A DNA stretch of 21,701 bases from Gallionella sp. UBA4737 (GCA_002403995.1 DHIV01000035.1:1-21701); one strand, 5' to 3'; positions 7,422 to 16,093 are shown, numbered from the stretch's first letter. Program-made: numbers and translations. The notes: generated from the sequence alone by a model not told the origin.

Positions 7422-10094
7422 TTAGTGGCAGCTGCTTGTGCAATCAGCCTTGACCCAGTTGCCGCTCGCAGGAAAGCCGCTTGCAGCAATGCCAAGGAGA
7501 GCACCCCGGTAATATGGTCCGTTACTATAGCCGGTGGGAATGGGAGCCATAGCTAGTGGTACTTGCGTACCCTTGGGGACGTTGGCGCCTGCTGTCAATG
7601 TTATGGGGCCAGGCGCAATCTCGCCACCAAGCGCGCCAGCCGGACCGACACCGCCAGAAATCAAGTTGAGTTCGGGCCCCAAGTCTTGCAGGTTGACCAG
7701 GAATGCCTTGTTTTTCCAGCCATGTGCCGTTCCCGTGTGGCACATGGTGCAGCGCATCGGGGTATTCGTCGGCCAGGTAGGAGCATAGGCGGTTCCTCCT
7801 AATGTGGCGTAATAAGCATGTCTTTGGTGAAGGTTGGTCATTGAGCCAAGAGCAGGAGAAGTGTCGGTGCCGATGCCGCCGAAACCGCTGGGCAGTGCGG
7901 CTGGCGCTGGGGTTGCGGAAGGATCGGCGTATTGACTGTATTCATGACAGCGGAAACACAATGTGTCATTCGCGACAGGGGGAACCGTATCCGTCTTCCA
8001 CTCGCCTTTCAGCAAGAAATTCTCGGTGCTGCCGTGCGGTCCCCACGAATTGCCATTCTCGCCGCCGACAGGTATCACGCCGTCGGTAAGGTTGGTTTGT
8101 GAACCGTGACAGTCACTGCAGTACATGGTCTGGGTGCCGACGGCGGCGACGATGGTGCTGCCGCCATCGACATCGGAACCGTTCCACGGCGCACGCCACA
8201 GGTTCGGGCTGGTGATGCCGCGAGCGGCGATCGTGCGTCCGGTGACATCCATCACCGGGTGCCAGGAACGATGGTTGTTGGTCGAATAGGTAGGCGATAG
8301 CGCGCCGGAATCTGTGGTGCTTGCGGCGCCCTGATGGCTGATCGGTGCCTGAAACTCCATGGCATTGTTGAGGTAATTGAGCAAGCCGTTGGTGGCTTGG
8401 AGCGTGCCACCACTATAGCCCAAGGCTTCCGGGCTGTTGTCATAAGCGTAATTGGAGTGGCATTTGAGGCAGATCTGGTATTCGCGCGTTACGTAGGTAC
8501 TTGTAACGAGAGTGGATGCAGCAGTGCCGCCATCGCCGCGCTTTACGGTAAAACTGGAGGGCTCGACCCCAAATTCGTTAGAGGGATACGTTGGTTCCAC
8601 TCCGGTTATGCCGCGCAGCGAGCCGGAGGCGATGTTGCTGTGGGGAAAAATGTCGCCAGCGACGAGGGCGTGTTTATGCGTGCCGGCTGCATCCGGGGTG
8701 GTGGAGTCGGCGTTGAACAGGCGGTTTTTGGTCGCCCGGTGCGGGTTGTGGCAATCGGTGCACTCGGTGTGGCGATTGGTGATAAAGCCCCCCGCACTTG
8801 TTTTGCCGAGTAAAGCTTCGGATTCCATGAAGTCCTTGCCACACTGATCCCCGGCGGTGTTGCAACGGCCGGTCGTCCCGTTGGCGAGATGACCGGCACC
8901 GGCAGTGGTGCTGTCATCGAAGTTACCGCCAATGTTGTGTGTTTCAGTCGTCACAGCGATGGGCATGCGGATGGCCAGGTCAAAATCGCTTTTGATGTCG
9001 GGCACATCGTTAGCCGGGGAAACTTGGCTGAGGACGCTTATGCCGTTGGGACTATGGCACTGGTAGCAGGTTTGTTCGATCGCAGGGTTGCCGCCGCTCT
9101 TGGGGCTGGAGAGGCTATCTGTCCCTTCGCGCAGCAAACGCCTGGATCCCTGTACGGTGTGGGTGTCATGACAGTTAAGGCAGGATGCCTGCCACACAGG
9201 GGTGGTGAGTGGGAATTCGCGTATGGTGGCGGCGGCGTCGAGATAGGTTTCATCCGCGACCAATTCGTTAGAGTGAGCCGAGTTCGACCATGTGGTTCCA
9301 GCCTTATCATGGCAGGCTAGGCACATGATATCGTTGGAAGCCATGAAGAGTCCTCCCGTTGACGGTTGCAACCGTTGGAGGCGGTTCCCGCGCAGAAACT
9401 TGAGGGAGACGCTGCTGGAGATGTGCGGGTCGTGGCAGGTGATGCACTGCACTTGGTTGCCTTCCAAAGGGAAGGTCGGCTTTACGCTGGCGGTGCGGTT
9501 GCCGACAACGGTGGCGGGACCGTCCATGACAGGGGGGGCGCGCAGTTCGCCATCAGTTCCAGCCACACCGCCGAGGGTAGTGTCATAGTTGAAGGAAATG
9601 GGGTGATCGTTGGACAGGTCTATGCCTAGGTTGCGCGTGTAGCCAGTGGTTGCTCCCGAACCGTCAGGCATGACACCGTTCGTGCCAGTGCCGCTCATAG
9701 CGATGGCGACGGGGGTTTTACCGTTCAATACGCCGACAGTCCCTACCGCCAAGGTGCCGTCATGGCAGGACAGGCACACCTTGGAGCTTGCTCCAGGCGG
9801 GCCTGGGAGCGGGTTCGCATCCATGGAGAGGGAAAAGTAGGGCGTGTAGGTAGCGTTTGACAGAGCGTGGTTCCACAACGGTGCGCCAGCACTCTGGTTG
9901 GCACCATGCGGAGTATGGCAGAACACGCAGATTTGTTTTTCGCTGGTTGCATGGACGGGGCCGGGGCCACTTGCGGAAAGATTGTGCTGGCTGTCAGTGA
10001 CGCTGGCTATGACGTTGCCGCTGATCCCCAGCAACACCGAGAGGCTTAAGAGTATGAATGGTAGTGGCAGCGCAAAGCGTTGCCGTGTGTCCAT
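7422..10094 (-). CDS. large secreted multiheme c-type cytochrome (11 CXXCH plus a C-terminal CX3CH)
   Basis: This is a probable extracellular or outer-membrane electron carrier. From the ATG at 10094 it has 890 residues and a good signal peptide (residues 1-30). The frame is open 37 codons further upstream, but that stretch overlaps the preceding gene and has no export signal. CXXCH motifs begin at Cys56, 107, 217, 258, 305, 343, 445, 542, 659, 713 and 782. A twelfth site, Cys885-Thr-Ser-Ser-Cys889-His890, has three intervening residues and forms the very end of the protein. The first 265 residues repeat the tetraheme module of the two other cytochromes in the locus (HNLS, CHTPHG, CLSCHDGT, NDHPIS, CHDPH). 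Cys411 and Cys418 lack the His and may form a disulfide. It is the last gene of the operon, 20 bases after an NHL lipoprotein gene. Confidence 0.88.
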   Translation of the reverse strand: MDTRQRFALPLPFILLSLSVLLGISGNVIASVTDSQHNLSASGPGPVHATSEKQICVFCHTPHGANQSAGAPLWNHALSNATYTPYFSLSMDANPLPGPPGASSKVCLSCHDGTLAVGTVGVLNGKTPVAIAMSGTGTNGVMPDGSGATTGYTRNLGIDLSNDHPISFNYDTTLGGVAGTDGELRAPPVMDGPATVVGNRTASVKPTFPLEGNQVQCITCHDPHISSSVSLKFLRGNRLQRLQPSTGGLFMASNDIMCLACHDKAGTTWSNSAHSNELVADETYLDAAATIREFPLTTPVWQASCLNCHDTHTVQGSRRLLREGTDSLSSPKSGGNPAIEQTCYQCHSPNGISVLSQVSPANDVPDIKSDFDLAIRMPIAVTTETHNIGGNFDDSTTAGAGHLANGTTGRCNTAGDQCGKDFMESEALLGKTSAGGFITNRHTECTDCHNPHRATKNRLFNADSTTPDAAGTHKHALVAGDIFPHSNIASGSLRGITGVEPTYPSNEFGVEPSSFTVKRGDGGTAASTLVTSTYVTREYQICLKCHSNYAYDNSPEALGYSGGTLQATNGLLNYLNNAMEFQAPISHQGAASTTDSGALSPTYSTNNHRSWHPVMDVTGRTIAARGITSPNLWRAPWNGSDVDGGSTIVAAVGTQTMYCSDCHGSQTNLTDGVIPVGGENGNSWGPHGSTENFLLKGEWKTDTVPPVANDTLCFRCHEYSQYADPSATPAPAALPSGFGGIGTDTSPALGSMTNLHQRHAYYATLGGTAYAPTWPTNTPMRCTMCHTGTAHGWKNKAFLVNLQDLGPELNLISGGVGPAGALGGEIAPGPITLTAGANVPKGTQVPLAMAPIPTGYSNGPYYRGALLGIAASGFPASGNWVKADCTSSCH

Positions 10095-10114
10095 CAGCAA
10101 GTGAGAGGGGCGGT

Positions 10115-11191
10115 TCAATGCTGTTGTGCTCCTAAAAATTGCAACACCGTAATCCTGCCGTTGTACATGTCGGCAATATAAATTTGATCTTGATTGTCGA
10201 TCCAAACACCGGACGGTAGATAAAACTCGCCGATCCCCTTTCCGCTACCACCCAGCCCGAGCAAAGTATGACCTTGGTTATCGAAAACCAACAAATTATC
10301 ATAGAGGGATTCTACCACGTAAATATCGCCGTCGCTGTCCACAGCCACGCCCTTGGGGCGCACCAGATCGCCCACATAAAGCCCGAGCTTGCCGAATTTT
10401 GCAATCATTTTGCCATCAGTATCGAATACCTGGATACGCGAATTCAGGGTGTCTGTAACATAAAGTTTGTCCGCAGCAAAGGCCAAGTGGGTAGGGAAAT
10501 TGAACTCTCCATCACCTTCCCCGCGCTGGCCTATTACTTTGAGCAGTTTGCCATCGTCGTCGAATACTTTGATGTCATGGGCGTGGGTGTCGGCAACGTA
10601 GACCCGTCCCCGCACTGCATCGCGCGCCAGACCTGTGGGGCGCTTCAGTACGTCATGACCGAACTCGCCCACTGGCTTGCCCTTTTTGTCCAACCGGAAC
10701 ACGCTATGAAGATCGGCATCCGCCACTAATATTTCGTCCCGCGCTCCCAGTGCGATGCCGATCGGAGCCTTGAATTGCGTGCTTCCGTTCGCCATATCCC
10801 AGACTTCCAGTTCGCCGGCCGGTTTGTCAAAAACATATACCGCCCCGCGGCCAACATCTGTAACATAAATGCGACCTTCAGCATCTACTGTACCGCTCTG
10901 CGGGCGTTGCAACACGACCGGTTCGGAATTGAAACCGGTCAGGCCGACTAGCCAGTCAAAAACCTTTGAAGCAGTACTGCGGTTTGCCCAGTTATCGGGG
11001 CGGAAGTTATCCTCGCCAGTCAATTCGCCAACGTAGCGGTAGCGGGGCTTGTCCGGCAGCGCAGGCCACACCTTGGGAGTAAAACCCTGACCGGTGTCGG
11101 CCAGGTTCATTACTAAGTGATTGTCTGCACAGCCGGCCAGAAGCAAGGTCAGGCCAAGCAATGCAAACAGCAGTGATCGATGTGAATTCAT
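10115..11191 (-). CDS. NHL-repeat beta-propeller lipoprotein (second of a pair)
   Basis: This 358-residue protein has a lipoprotein signal peptide with lipobox LLLAGC, modified cysteine Cys21. The residue after it is Ala, which fits sorting to the outer membrane. From about residue 95 it consists of NHL-type repeats with recurring patterns such as GRIYVTDVGRGAVYVF, GRVYVADTHAHDIKVF, DKLYVTDTLNSRIQVF, GDIYVVESLYDNLLVF and QIYIADMYNGRITVLQ. About six blades are visible, enough for a six-bladed propeller. NHL propellers bind proteins or ligands; in this setting a role in secretion, assembly or attachment of the cytochromes is likely but inferred. Only one base separates it from the upstream NHL gene, and the big cytochrome follows 20 bases later. 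There are no heme motifs. Confidence 0.9.
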   Translation of the reverse strand: MNSHRSLLFALLGLTLLLAGCADNHLVMNLADTGQGFTPKVWPALPDKPRYRYVGELTGEDNFRPDNWANRSTASKVFDWLVGLTGFNSEPVVLQRPQSGTVDAEGRIYVTDVGRGAVYVFDKPAGELEVWDMANGSTQFKAPIGIALGARDEILVADADLHSVFRLDKKGKPVGEFGHDVLKRPTGLARDAVRGRVYVADTHAHDIKVFDDDGKLLKVIGQRGEGDGEFNFPTHLAFAADKLYVTDTLNSRIQVFDTDGKMIAKFGKLGLYVGDLVRPKGVAVDSDGDIYVVESLYDNLLVFDNQGHTLLGLGGSGKGIGEFYLPSGVWIDNQDQIYIADMYNGRITVLQFLGAQQH

Positions 11192-11192
11192 T

Positions 11193-12248
11193 TTATTTTC
11201 TTATTTTACCGGCATCCCGGGCGTGCGGGTCGATCAACATGATCTGCACTCGCGAGTTCAAGCTGTCCGCTACGTATAGCTGGTCGTCAACCGCAGCCAA
11301 ACCGCCGATGCCATTGAAACTATCCATAGCGATTTGGCCACCGCCGATCTTGTCTGCTAACACGAGATTATTGCCGTTTGCGCTGTGTCTGCGATAGATT
11401 CTGATTGTATTATCAAAATCATCACTTATGAACACTATGTTGTCACGGCTCACGGCAATGGCGCCAGGTTCACTCAATGCGTCCGCGCCGAAGGCGTAAC
11501 GGAAAATGCCATTCATTCCCAGCACGACTATCCGCTTCGCGAGCCGATCCACCACGTATATCCCATCAGGCCCTGTTGCCATGGCGGCAATGGAGAGGGT
11601 TTGTTGGGGTTTGAAGACGGACAGCGTCATACCCAGGCTGTCGAAAACGATAATTCGATCAAACAGGCTATCGGCTACCAGCACCTGGCCGTTGTGTTCA
11701 TCCACCGCGACCGAAACTGGGTGTGCCATGTTTCCCCTTGAAACCAGTGGCGGAAGAGGGGTGCCATCCCAATTGAAGTGCAACACTTGTTCGTGGGCAG
11801 GATCAGTGACATAGACTGACATGTCCGGCGCAACATGGATGTTCATTCCTGCTACAACCGGTAAGGTCGTGGCGAATGGCGCCAGGGTTTGTTGGAAATT
11901 ATCATAACGAAAGATGTGCCGCAGTCCTGCGTCCAGCAAATAGATATCATTTCCGCGGCCACTTATCGATGTTGGGCGGCGGAGTGTGATGTAAGCTGAG
12001 CCAAAGGGCGAGTTTGTTTGTGCGGGTAGGCCCCGCGGTAGACTGCCCGCCTGAGCGCCGGTTATTTCTGTCCAGGGTTGGAGAATTTCGCGTCGTGTTA
12101 CCTGTTCGCGAGAATCAATTGCGCAACCAGCCAATAGTATTGCAGCCATGATGCTTATGAGCTGGACGCAATATCGAGGTTTCGGCTGAACTGCCGACTT
12201 AAATTGGTTGCCCAGCCACTTTGCGTTGCAAAATGAAAAGTTCACCAT
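11193..12248 (-). CDS. NHL-repeat beta-propeller lipoprotein (first of a pair)
   Basis: This 351-residue protein is a more divergent relative of its downstream neighbour. A long N-region precedes the lipobox LLAGC at residues 38-42, with lipid-modified Cys42 followed by Ala, fitting outer-membrane sorting. The repeats are visible as NDIYLLDAGLRHIFRY, SVYVTDPAHEQVLHF, GQVLVADSLFDRIIVF, DGIYVVDRLAKRIVVL, NIVFISDDFDNTIRIY and QLYVADSLNSRVQIM, six blades in all. The start codon lies inside the end of the upstream triheme cytochrome gene (7-base overlap), so the two are translationally coupled. The lipobox needs at least this start or one nearby. It carries no heme motif and probably supports the cytochromes structurally rather than carrying electrons. 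Confidence 0.87.
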   Translation of the reverse strand: MVNFSFCNAKWLGNQFKSAVQPKPRYCVQLISIMAAILLAGCAIDSREQVTRREILQPWTEITGAQAGSLPRGLPAQTNSPFGSAYITLRRPTSISGRGNDIYLLDAGLRHIFRYDNFQQTLAPFATTLPVVAGMNIHVAPDMSVYVTDPAHEQVLHFNWDGTPLPPLVSRGNMAHPVSVAVDEHNGQVLVADSLFDRIIVFDSLGMTLSVFKPQQTLSIAAMATGPDGIYVVDRLAKRIVVLGMNGIFRYAFGADALSEPGAIAVSRDNIVFISDDFDNTIRIYRRHSANGNNLVLADKIGGGQIAMDSFNGIGGLAAVDDQLYVADSLNSRVQIMLIDPHARDAGKIRK

Positions 12249-12655
12249 TTGCCAGGTCCTCCAGTAGTATTTCCGCCACGTATTCCACTTTTAAGTCCGG
12301 CGAGTCCTGAGTGGCACAAATTGCAGTTCTCCGGTCCCCAGGCGATTTGGTTGTTATGGCAAGCACCGCAGAATTTTCCATCCTTGATGTCTGCCATGTG
12401 TATATCGTTAGCACCAGCGCGCATCTTGAAACCGATTTCAGTGTGGCATACATTGCATTTGAAGCGGATGCGATGGAACCAGTGCGGAAAGATCACCGGA
12501 CGCACCCCGGCTTTTTCAGCCCGCTTGTTGAATACTACATCCCCGTATTCGGCAAAGACGGGGGACGGAACAAGCAGAGTGAGCAAGGCCAGCAATATCA
12601 TCCATTCCGGCAACTGGAGGGGAAATGGTTGCTGGCATTCAATGCGGCGTTTCAT
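12242..12655 (-). CDS. c7-type triheme cytochrome, periplasmic (second of a pair)
   Basis: This small exported c-type cytochrome has 137 residues. The N-terminus has a basic KRR stretch and a hydrophobic core ending at VFA (about residue 35), a normal signal peptide. Three heme sites begin at Cys67 (CNVCH), Cys96 (CGACH) and Cys111 (CNLCH). FPHWFHR just before the first heme and DIHM between hemes 1 and 2 supply likely distal histidines. The spacing matches the c(7)-type triheme domain found in cytochromes of metal-reducing and iron-oxidising bacteria. It probably shuttles electrons across the periplasm. The ATG follows the stop of the other triheme gene with no gap (TGAATG), and its own end overlaps the NHL gene, so expression of the set is linked. 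Confidence 0.9.
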   Translation of the reverse strand: MKRRIECQQPFPLQLPEWMILLALLTLLVPSPVFAEYGDVVFNKRAEKAGVRPVIFPHWFHRIRFKCNVCHTEIGFKMRAGANDIHMADIKDGKFCGACHNNQIAWGPENCNLCHSGLAGLKSGIRGGNTTGGPGKW

Positions 12656-13219
12656 TCAATTCGCCTTGGCAGGCGCTACGGTTGATGTGCGCGGCATATT
12701 ATGGCACCGGTTGCACTCGGTCGGGGGAAATGCCACCGCGCCGTGGCAGCGACCGCAATATTCACCATTCAGAATCTCAAACATGCCGAACTTGATGGCA
12801 CGGGGCTTGTATTTGAAAATTTCTTCGTGGCAATTGCTGCAAACCAGCCATTCGGTGTGTTGTTTGTGCGGGAATTTCACCATGTTCATCTCGCCGGTGT
12901 CGGGAAACAATATGTCCAAGTCGAGCACCTCGACCTGAGTGTCGGCACGGAGGTTGATGCGCGGGTTGATAAAGTTGTTGTCAAGTGCCTTGACCCAGTT
13001 GACCTGATTGCCGGCTCCGTCGCGAGGCAGCGCAGAAAGTGTTTTGCCGGGATTTTTGAGCAGATGCAAAGAAGTGTCTGCAGGGTCGTGCAACTCGTCC
13101 TGCGCTAGGGGCAGCCAATACGAGTTAGCCTGGGAAACCGGCCCGGCACCGAAAGTGGTTTGAGCAACGCATAACGTAACGCATGCCGCAAGAACTTGTT
13201 TAGCAATACAACGGTTCAT
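12656..13219 (-). CDS. c7-type triheme cytochrome, periplasmic (first of a pair)
   Basis: This 187-residue exported cytochrome has a signal peptide ending near FGA (residue 25). It has an N-terminal extension of about 90 residues without heme sites. The C-terminal part is a triheme domain with motifs at Cys127 (CSNCH), Cys155 (CGRCH) and Cys169 (CNRCH), and FPHKQH (His118, His121) just upstream provides axial ligands. The layout FPH..H-CXXCH-GxxCGxCH-CNxCH matches the next gene, so the pair arose by duplication, with this copy gaining or keeping the extension. It is the first gene of the five-gene operon. A clear promoter or strong ribosome binding site was not seen in the roughly 60 bases upstream. 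Confidence 0.9.
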   Translation of the reverse strand: MNRCIAKQVLAACVTLCVAQTTFGAGPVSQANSYWLPLAQDELHDPADTSLHLLKNPGKTLSALPRDGAGNQVNWVKALDNNFINPRINLRADTQVEVLDLDILFPDTGEMNMVKFPHKQHTEWLVCSNCHEEIFKYKPRAIKFGMFEILNGEYCGRCHGAVAFPPTECNRCHNMPRTSTVAPAKAN

Positions 13220-13276
13220 TGATATCCAGTTTCAATAAAATCGCGCGCCAATAAATCTCGAAATATTTATCCACTG

Positions 13277-13858
13277 TTAATTTCCCCCGGCCTCCCCCTT
13301 AAACAGGTTCAGCACAAGCATATCAGCGGGTGGGCTGTCTTCTGTTCCTTGAGTCGCTCCAGCAGCACCAATCCGATTGACAGTAGCGGTTGGCATATAC
13401 TTGATCGCCTCGGCAAGTGTTGATGGCAGACTGGTGGTCGCCGTGAGTCGTTGTGGGGTGGAGTCTCGTATCTTGTGACTTTAATTGCGCTCGCTCAATT
13501 TGATACTGCCTCCGCCGGGTCTCAATTTGGCATTTGCGATTGGAGCCAGTTCTTCATGGCTGTTATGGCGCACCATTTTATAACCGAATTCTTCAGCAGT
13601 TGGTTCGAATCTGGAATCATACATCAGGCCCGTTGATCGCAACAGTTTATTAAACGTGGAAGCGATTGCCGCCGGAGCAATTTTTCAGCCATTCGCCGGT
13701 TTCACGATAACGTCCACCGCGCGCTGCGTTGCCTCTTTAGCCGTAAGGTCCGGGTTCTATGCGGGGGCATTCTCGATCAGGCGCAGCGCCTTATCCAAGG
13801 GCCCTAAAAATACGTTTGGGTAAGGCTGGCAATGAGAATGTGATTTTGCAACCTGCAT
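13277..13858 (-). pseudogene. decayed gene of unknown family, three in-frame stops
   Basis: Between the first triheme gene and the beta-barrel gene a single minus-strand frame runs from an ATG at 13858 to a stop at 13277. It reads as plausible protein but is broken by TAG (13757-13759), TGA (13685-13687) and TAA (13481-13483). Readable stretches include FLGPLDKALRLIENAPA, STFNKLLRSTGLMYDSRFEP, EEFGYKMVRHNSHEEL and LAEAIKYMPTATVNRIGAAG. There are no heme motifs and no signal peptide. It may be a degenerated gene of about 190 codons, possibly brought in by a past insertion. The family is not recognised, and chance openness of the frame cannot be fully excluded. It accounts for most of the 672-base gap. 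Confidence 0.42.
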
Positions 13859-13891
13859 TGCTGTCAAAGTGGGTTTTCACAACAACATACT

Positions 13892-15790
13892 TCAGAACGC
13901 GCGGTTTATGGAGAAGAGAAGTGAGGATTGCGAAACCTTGTTGGCTTCCGCTATATGTGAATAGAGTCGCAATTTCAACTTTCCGATAAAATAATTCAGG
14001 TTGTTGTCCCAAGCGGCTCTCGCCGTGTTGCCGGTCGAAAAAAGGTCCGTCGAATTCTGGGACGACACGATTTCAGCACCGGTAATTTGCAGCGTGGAAG
14101 TGAAAGTCAGGTTCTTTACTGCAAATAGGCGCTCGTTTGTATAATACAGGTCGGCACTGGGAGTGGTGATGAAGGGAGTCGATATTTCACTGTCTCCAGA
14201 ACGTGAGGTCTGTATGGTCAGATTGCCGGTCAATGATTGGTGACGCAATAAACGCACATTGCGGGAAGCCTGCAGGTTGATAAGCTGGAAAAAACTTTGT
14301 CTGCCAGTCAGGGTGCGCGAATCGGTGGCACGTAAACGGAAGATTGTGACCTCCATGCCTTTCGAACGGTTCCATGACAGCGAGCCGCCACTGATCAGAT
14401 TCGAAACAGGGGTGCTTCTGGTGCTCAGCACCTCCGATAATCGCTGATTTAGGTCTATCGTCAAGCTGCCGCTGCCAAGACTGGTGCTTTTGCTCAATTG
14501 GTGTCCGAGATTTCCTCCCAGGCTCTGTACACTGCTGGTGGCGGTCTGATTTGGGGTGCTGGTAGTGGCGGTCTGACTTGAGCTGGTCCTGGTGGTGGTC
14601 GAATTTGAAAGGCTGGCGCCCGCGAATCGGGTGTAACGAAAGCCCCCAAGGTTGATCGCGTCAGGATTCTCGCCAAAAAATTTCTGGGCTGCCAGGGCGG
14701 CGTTGGTGGACACGGTTTGTATGCCGCTGTTGTCGTCGTTGACATTGACGCTGCCATACATACGGAGCAATCTAGACCATGCATAGTTTGCACCGAGGTT
14801 AAAATTCGAATCGTCGAAACGAAGGGGAGTGGTGCTGTCGCTACTGATCTTCGACCTGAGTAATCGCACGCTGCTGGTCATCGTCAGAGGGTTTCCATTG
14901 GGCCGCCAAGATGCGAAGCTGGATAACTGCTGGGAATTATAATCGCTTTGTTGCGGCGCGCTGATTCCCGAATTTAAAGTGTAGTCCGTTTTGATCAGAT
15001 TAACCAGGCTTGCCACTGAGAAGGAGGAGTTCGGCTGATAAAGATGGTTGGTCATCAGTGTATCTGTTAAAAGACGGTCGCCTTTAGGCGGGTGACTTAT
15101 GTCGCTGAAGGCACCGATTACATGTAATGACTGGTATTTAACGGGTTGCGCCGTCAAGGTCAAATTCAATTGATCCCTGACTTCTTCAGTGCCGAAACTT
15201 GCTCTGCCACCCGTGCTGTGAGTATAGAATGCCAAGCTGTCGACATCGCCACGCAGAGAGCGATATTGTTGAGTCAGGTCGAACCCGCTATTTTTATAAT
15301 CGGAGTTGATCCCGCTGGAGGAGCCGCTAGCGTGGTTCTCACCTTGAAAGACGTGTGCCTTGAACGGAAAGCGGCTGTATTTCAACATGTCCAGGGCGGC
15401 TTGACCTGTGACGGCCATGTTCGCCGACTTGGAGGTGGCTGGTGGCGGACCGTAGCTGGTGGTGCTGGAGTTGACGCCGACTGACAAATCGCCAGAAACT
15501 TGGGCGAACCAAGGCTGCCAAAAATAGGATCGTGCGCGGGCATTGGCAGTCACTTGCACGCCAAGCATCTGCATTGCGGTTCTGCTCGTCCCAAAATGGT
15601 TGCTCAGATATGTGTAACCAATATCTCCACCAACCCTAGTAGCAAACTCGATGGGGGCAAGTTGCAGGTGCCGTTGCTCGTCGGGGAATGCCGGGCGCGA
15701 CCAGCCAAAAACCAGCCATCCCACTACGAGGGCACTGGATATCCGACTTGCACCACCTGTTCCATTTTTTACTCGCTTTGGTCTAAGCAT
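13892..15790 (-). CDS. outer-membrane beta-barrel protein, candidate porin of the cytochrome system
   Basis: This 632-residue exported protein has a signal peptide ending near residue 36. The rest is rich in alternating polar and hydrophobic beta-strand segments with turn residues (Gly, Asn, Asp, Ser) and has no helical membrane segment. It ends in Phe632 (INRAF), the outer-membrane barrel signature recognised by the BAM complex. A Ser/Thr-rich stretch at about 394-420 probably forms a long external loop or turn. Length allows roughly 20 or more strands, similar to barrels of porin-cytochrome conduits. Its position in a cytochrome locus suggests it passes electrons or cytochromes across the outer membrane. 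No obvious similarity to MtrB/PioB was noticed, though this cannot be tested here. No strong ribosome binding site precedes the ATG. Confidence 0.78.
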   Translation of the reverse strand: MLRPKRVKNGTGGASRISSALVVGWLVFGWSRPAFPDEQRHLQLAPIEFATRVGGDIGYTYLSNHFGTSRTAMQMLGVQVTANARARSYFWQPWFAQVSGDLSVGVNSSTTSYGPPPATSKSANMAVTGQAALDMLKYSRFPFKAHVFQGENHASGSSSGINSDYKNSGFDLTQQYRSLRGDVDSLAFYTHSTGGRASFGTEEVRDQLNLTLTAQPVKYQSLHVIGAFSDISHPPKGDRLLTDTLMTNHLYQPNSSFSVASLVNLIKTDYTLNSGISAPQQSDYNSQQLSSFASWRPNGNPLTMTSSVRLLRSKISSDSTTPLRFDDSNFNLGANYAWSRLLRMYGSVNVNDDNSGIQTVSTNAALAAQKFFGENPDAINLGGFRYTRFAGASLSNSTTTRTSSSQTATTSTPNQTATSSVQSLGGNLGHQLSKSTSLGSGSLTIDLNQRLSEVLSTRSTPVSNLISGGSLSWNRSKGMEVTIFRLRATDSRTLTGRQSFFQLINLQASRNVRLLRHQSLTGNLTIQTSRSGDSEISTPFITTPSADLYYTNERLFAVKNLTFTSTLQITGAEIVSSQNSTDLFSTGNTARAAWDNNLNYFIGKLKLRLYSHIAEANKVSQSSLLFSINRAF

Positions 15791-15939
15791 TTCATTATTT
15801 GGTGTTAATGGTGTGGAAGCACTAATGCGATTGCTTCAAACTTTAATTGGTACGCAAGCTGCATATGCAAGTATCGTGCAAAGTTTGCTCTTGTTTCGAC
15901 CATAGCGGTGGCGGAAATTTTTGAGCGAACAGACCGCCA

Positions 15940-15963
15940 GATGCGGTAGCCAGGAACCGCATC
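15940..15963. repeat. perfect 8-bp inverted repeat
   Basis: GATGCGGT (15940-15947) and ACCGCATC (15956-15963) enclose the 8-base loop AGCCAGGA. No T-run follows on either strand. It lies about 150-175 bases upstream of the barrel start codon on the minus strand, so it could act in the leader RNA or as a protein site. Function unknown. Confidence 0.55.
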
Positions 15964-15996
15964 TTCACGATTGATTCCAAATGCAAGTTTTCATTT

Positions 15997-16018
15997 ACCC
16001 AGTATAACAAAGCTGGGT
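15997..16018. repeat. 6-bp inverted repeat
   Basis: ACCCAG (15997-16002) and CTGGGT (16013-16018) enclose a 10-base AT-rich loop. It adjoins the longer inverted repeat at 16016-16093. Function unknown. Confidence 0.4.
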
Positions 16019-16093
16019 GATTTACTGCCACCCAGGAGCGGGGTGAAGTTGCTACCGGATATGAAATTGCCACCCTGTTCAGGATAAATCACC
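16016..16093. repeat. 9-bp inverted repeat flanking a 60-base core
   Basis: GGTGATTTA (16016-16024) and TAAATCACC (16085-16093) are perfect inverted copies around 60 bases that contain further short GGGTG/CCACCC pairs. The arrangement resembles the ends of a tiny remnant element or a structured leader. No flanking target duplication was identified. Confidence 0.4.

Noticed and set aside
10095..10205. Upstream extension of the large cytochrome frame
   Set aside because: It overlaps the NHL gene and would place about 37 polar residues before a complete signal peptide.
13451..13636. Plus-strand frame in the gap before the barrel gene
   Set aside because: It lies opposite the better protein-like minus-strand decayed gene and has no ribosome binding site or familiar sequence.
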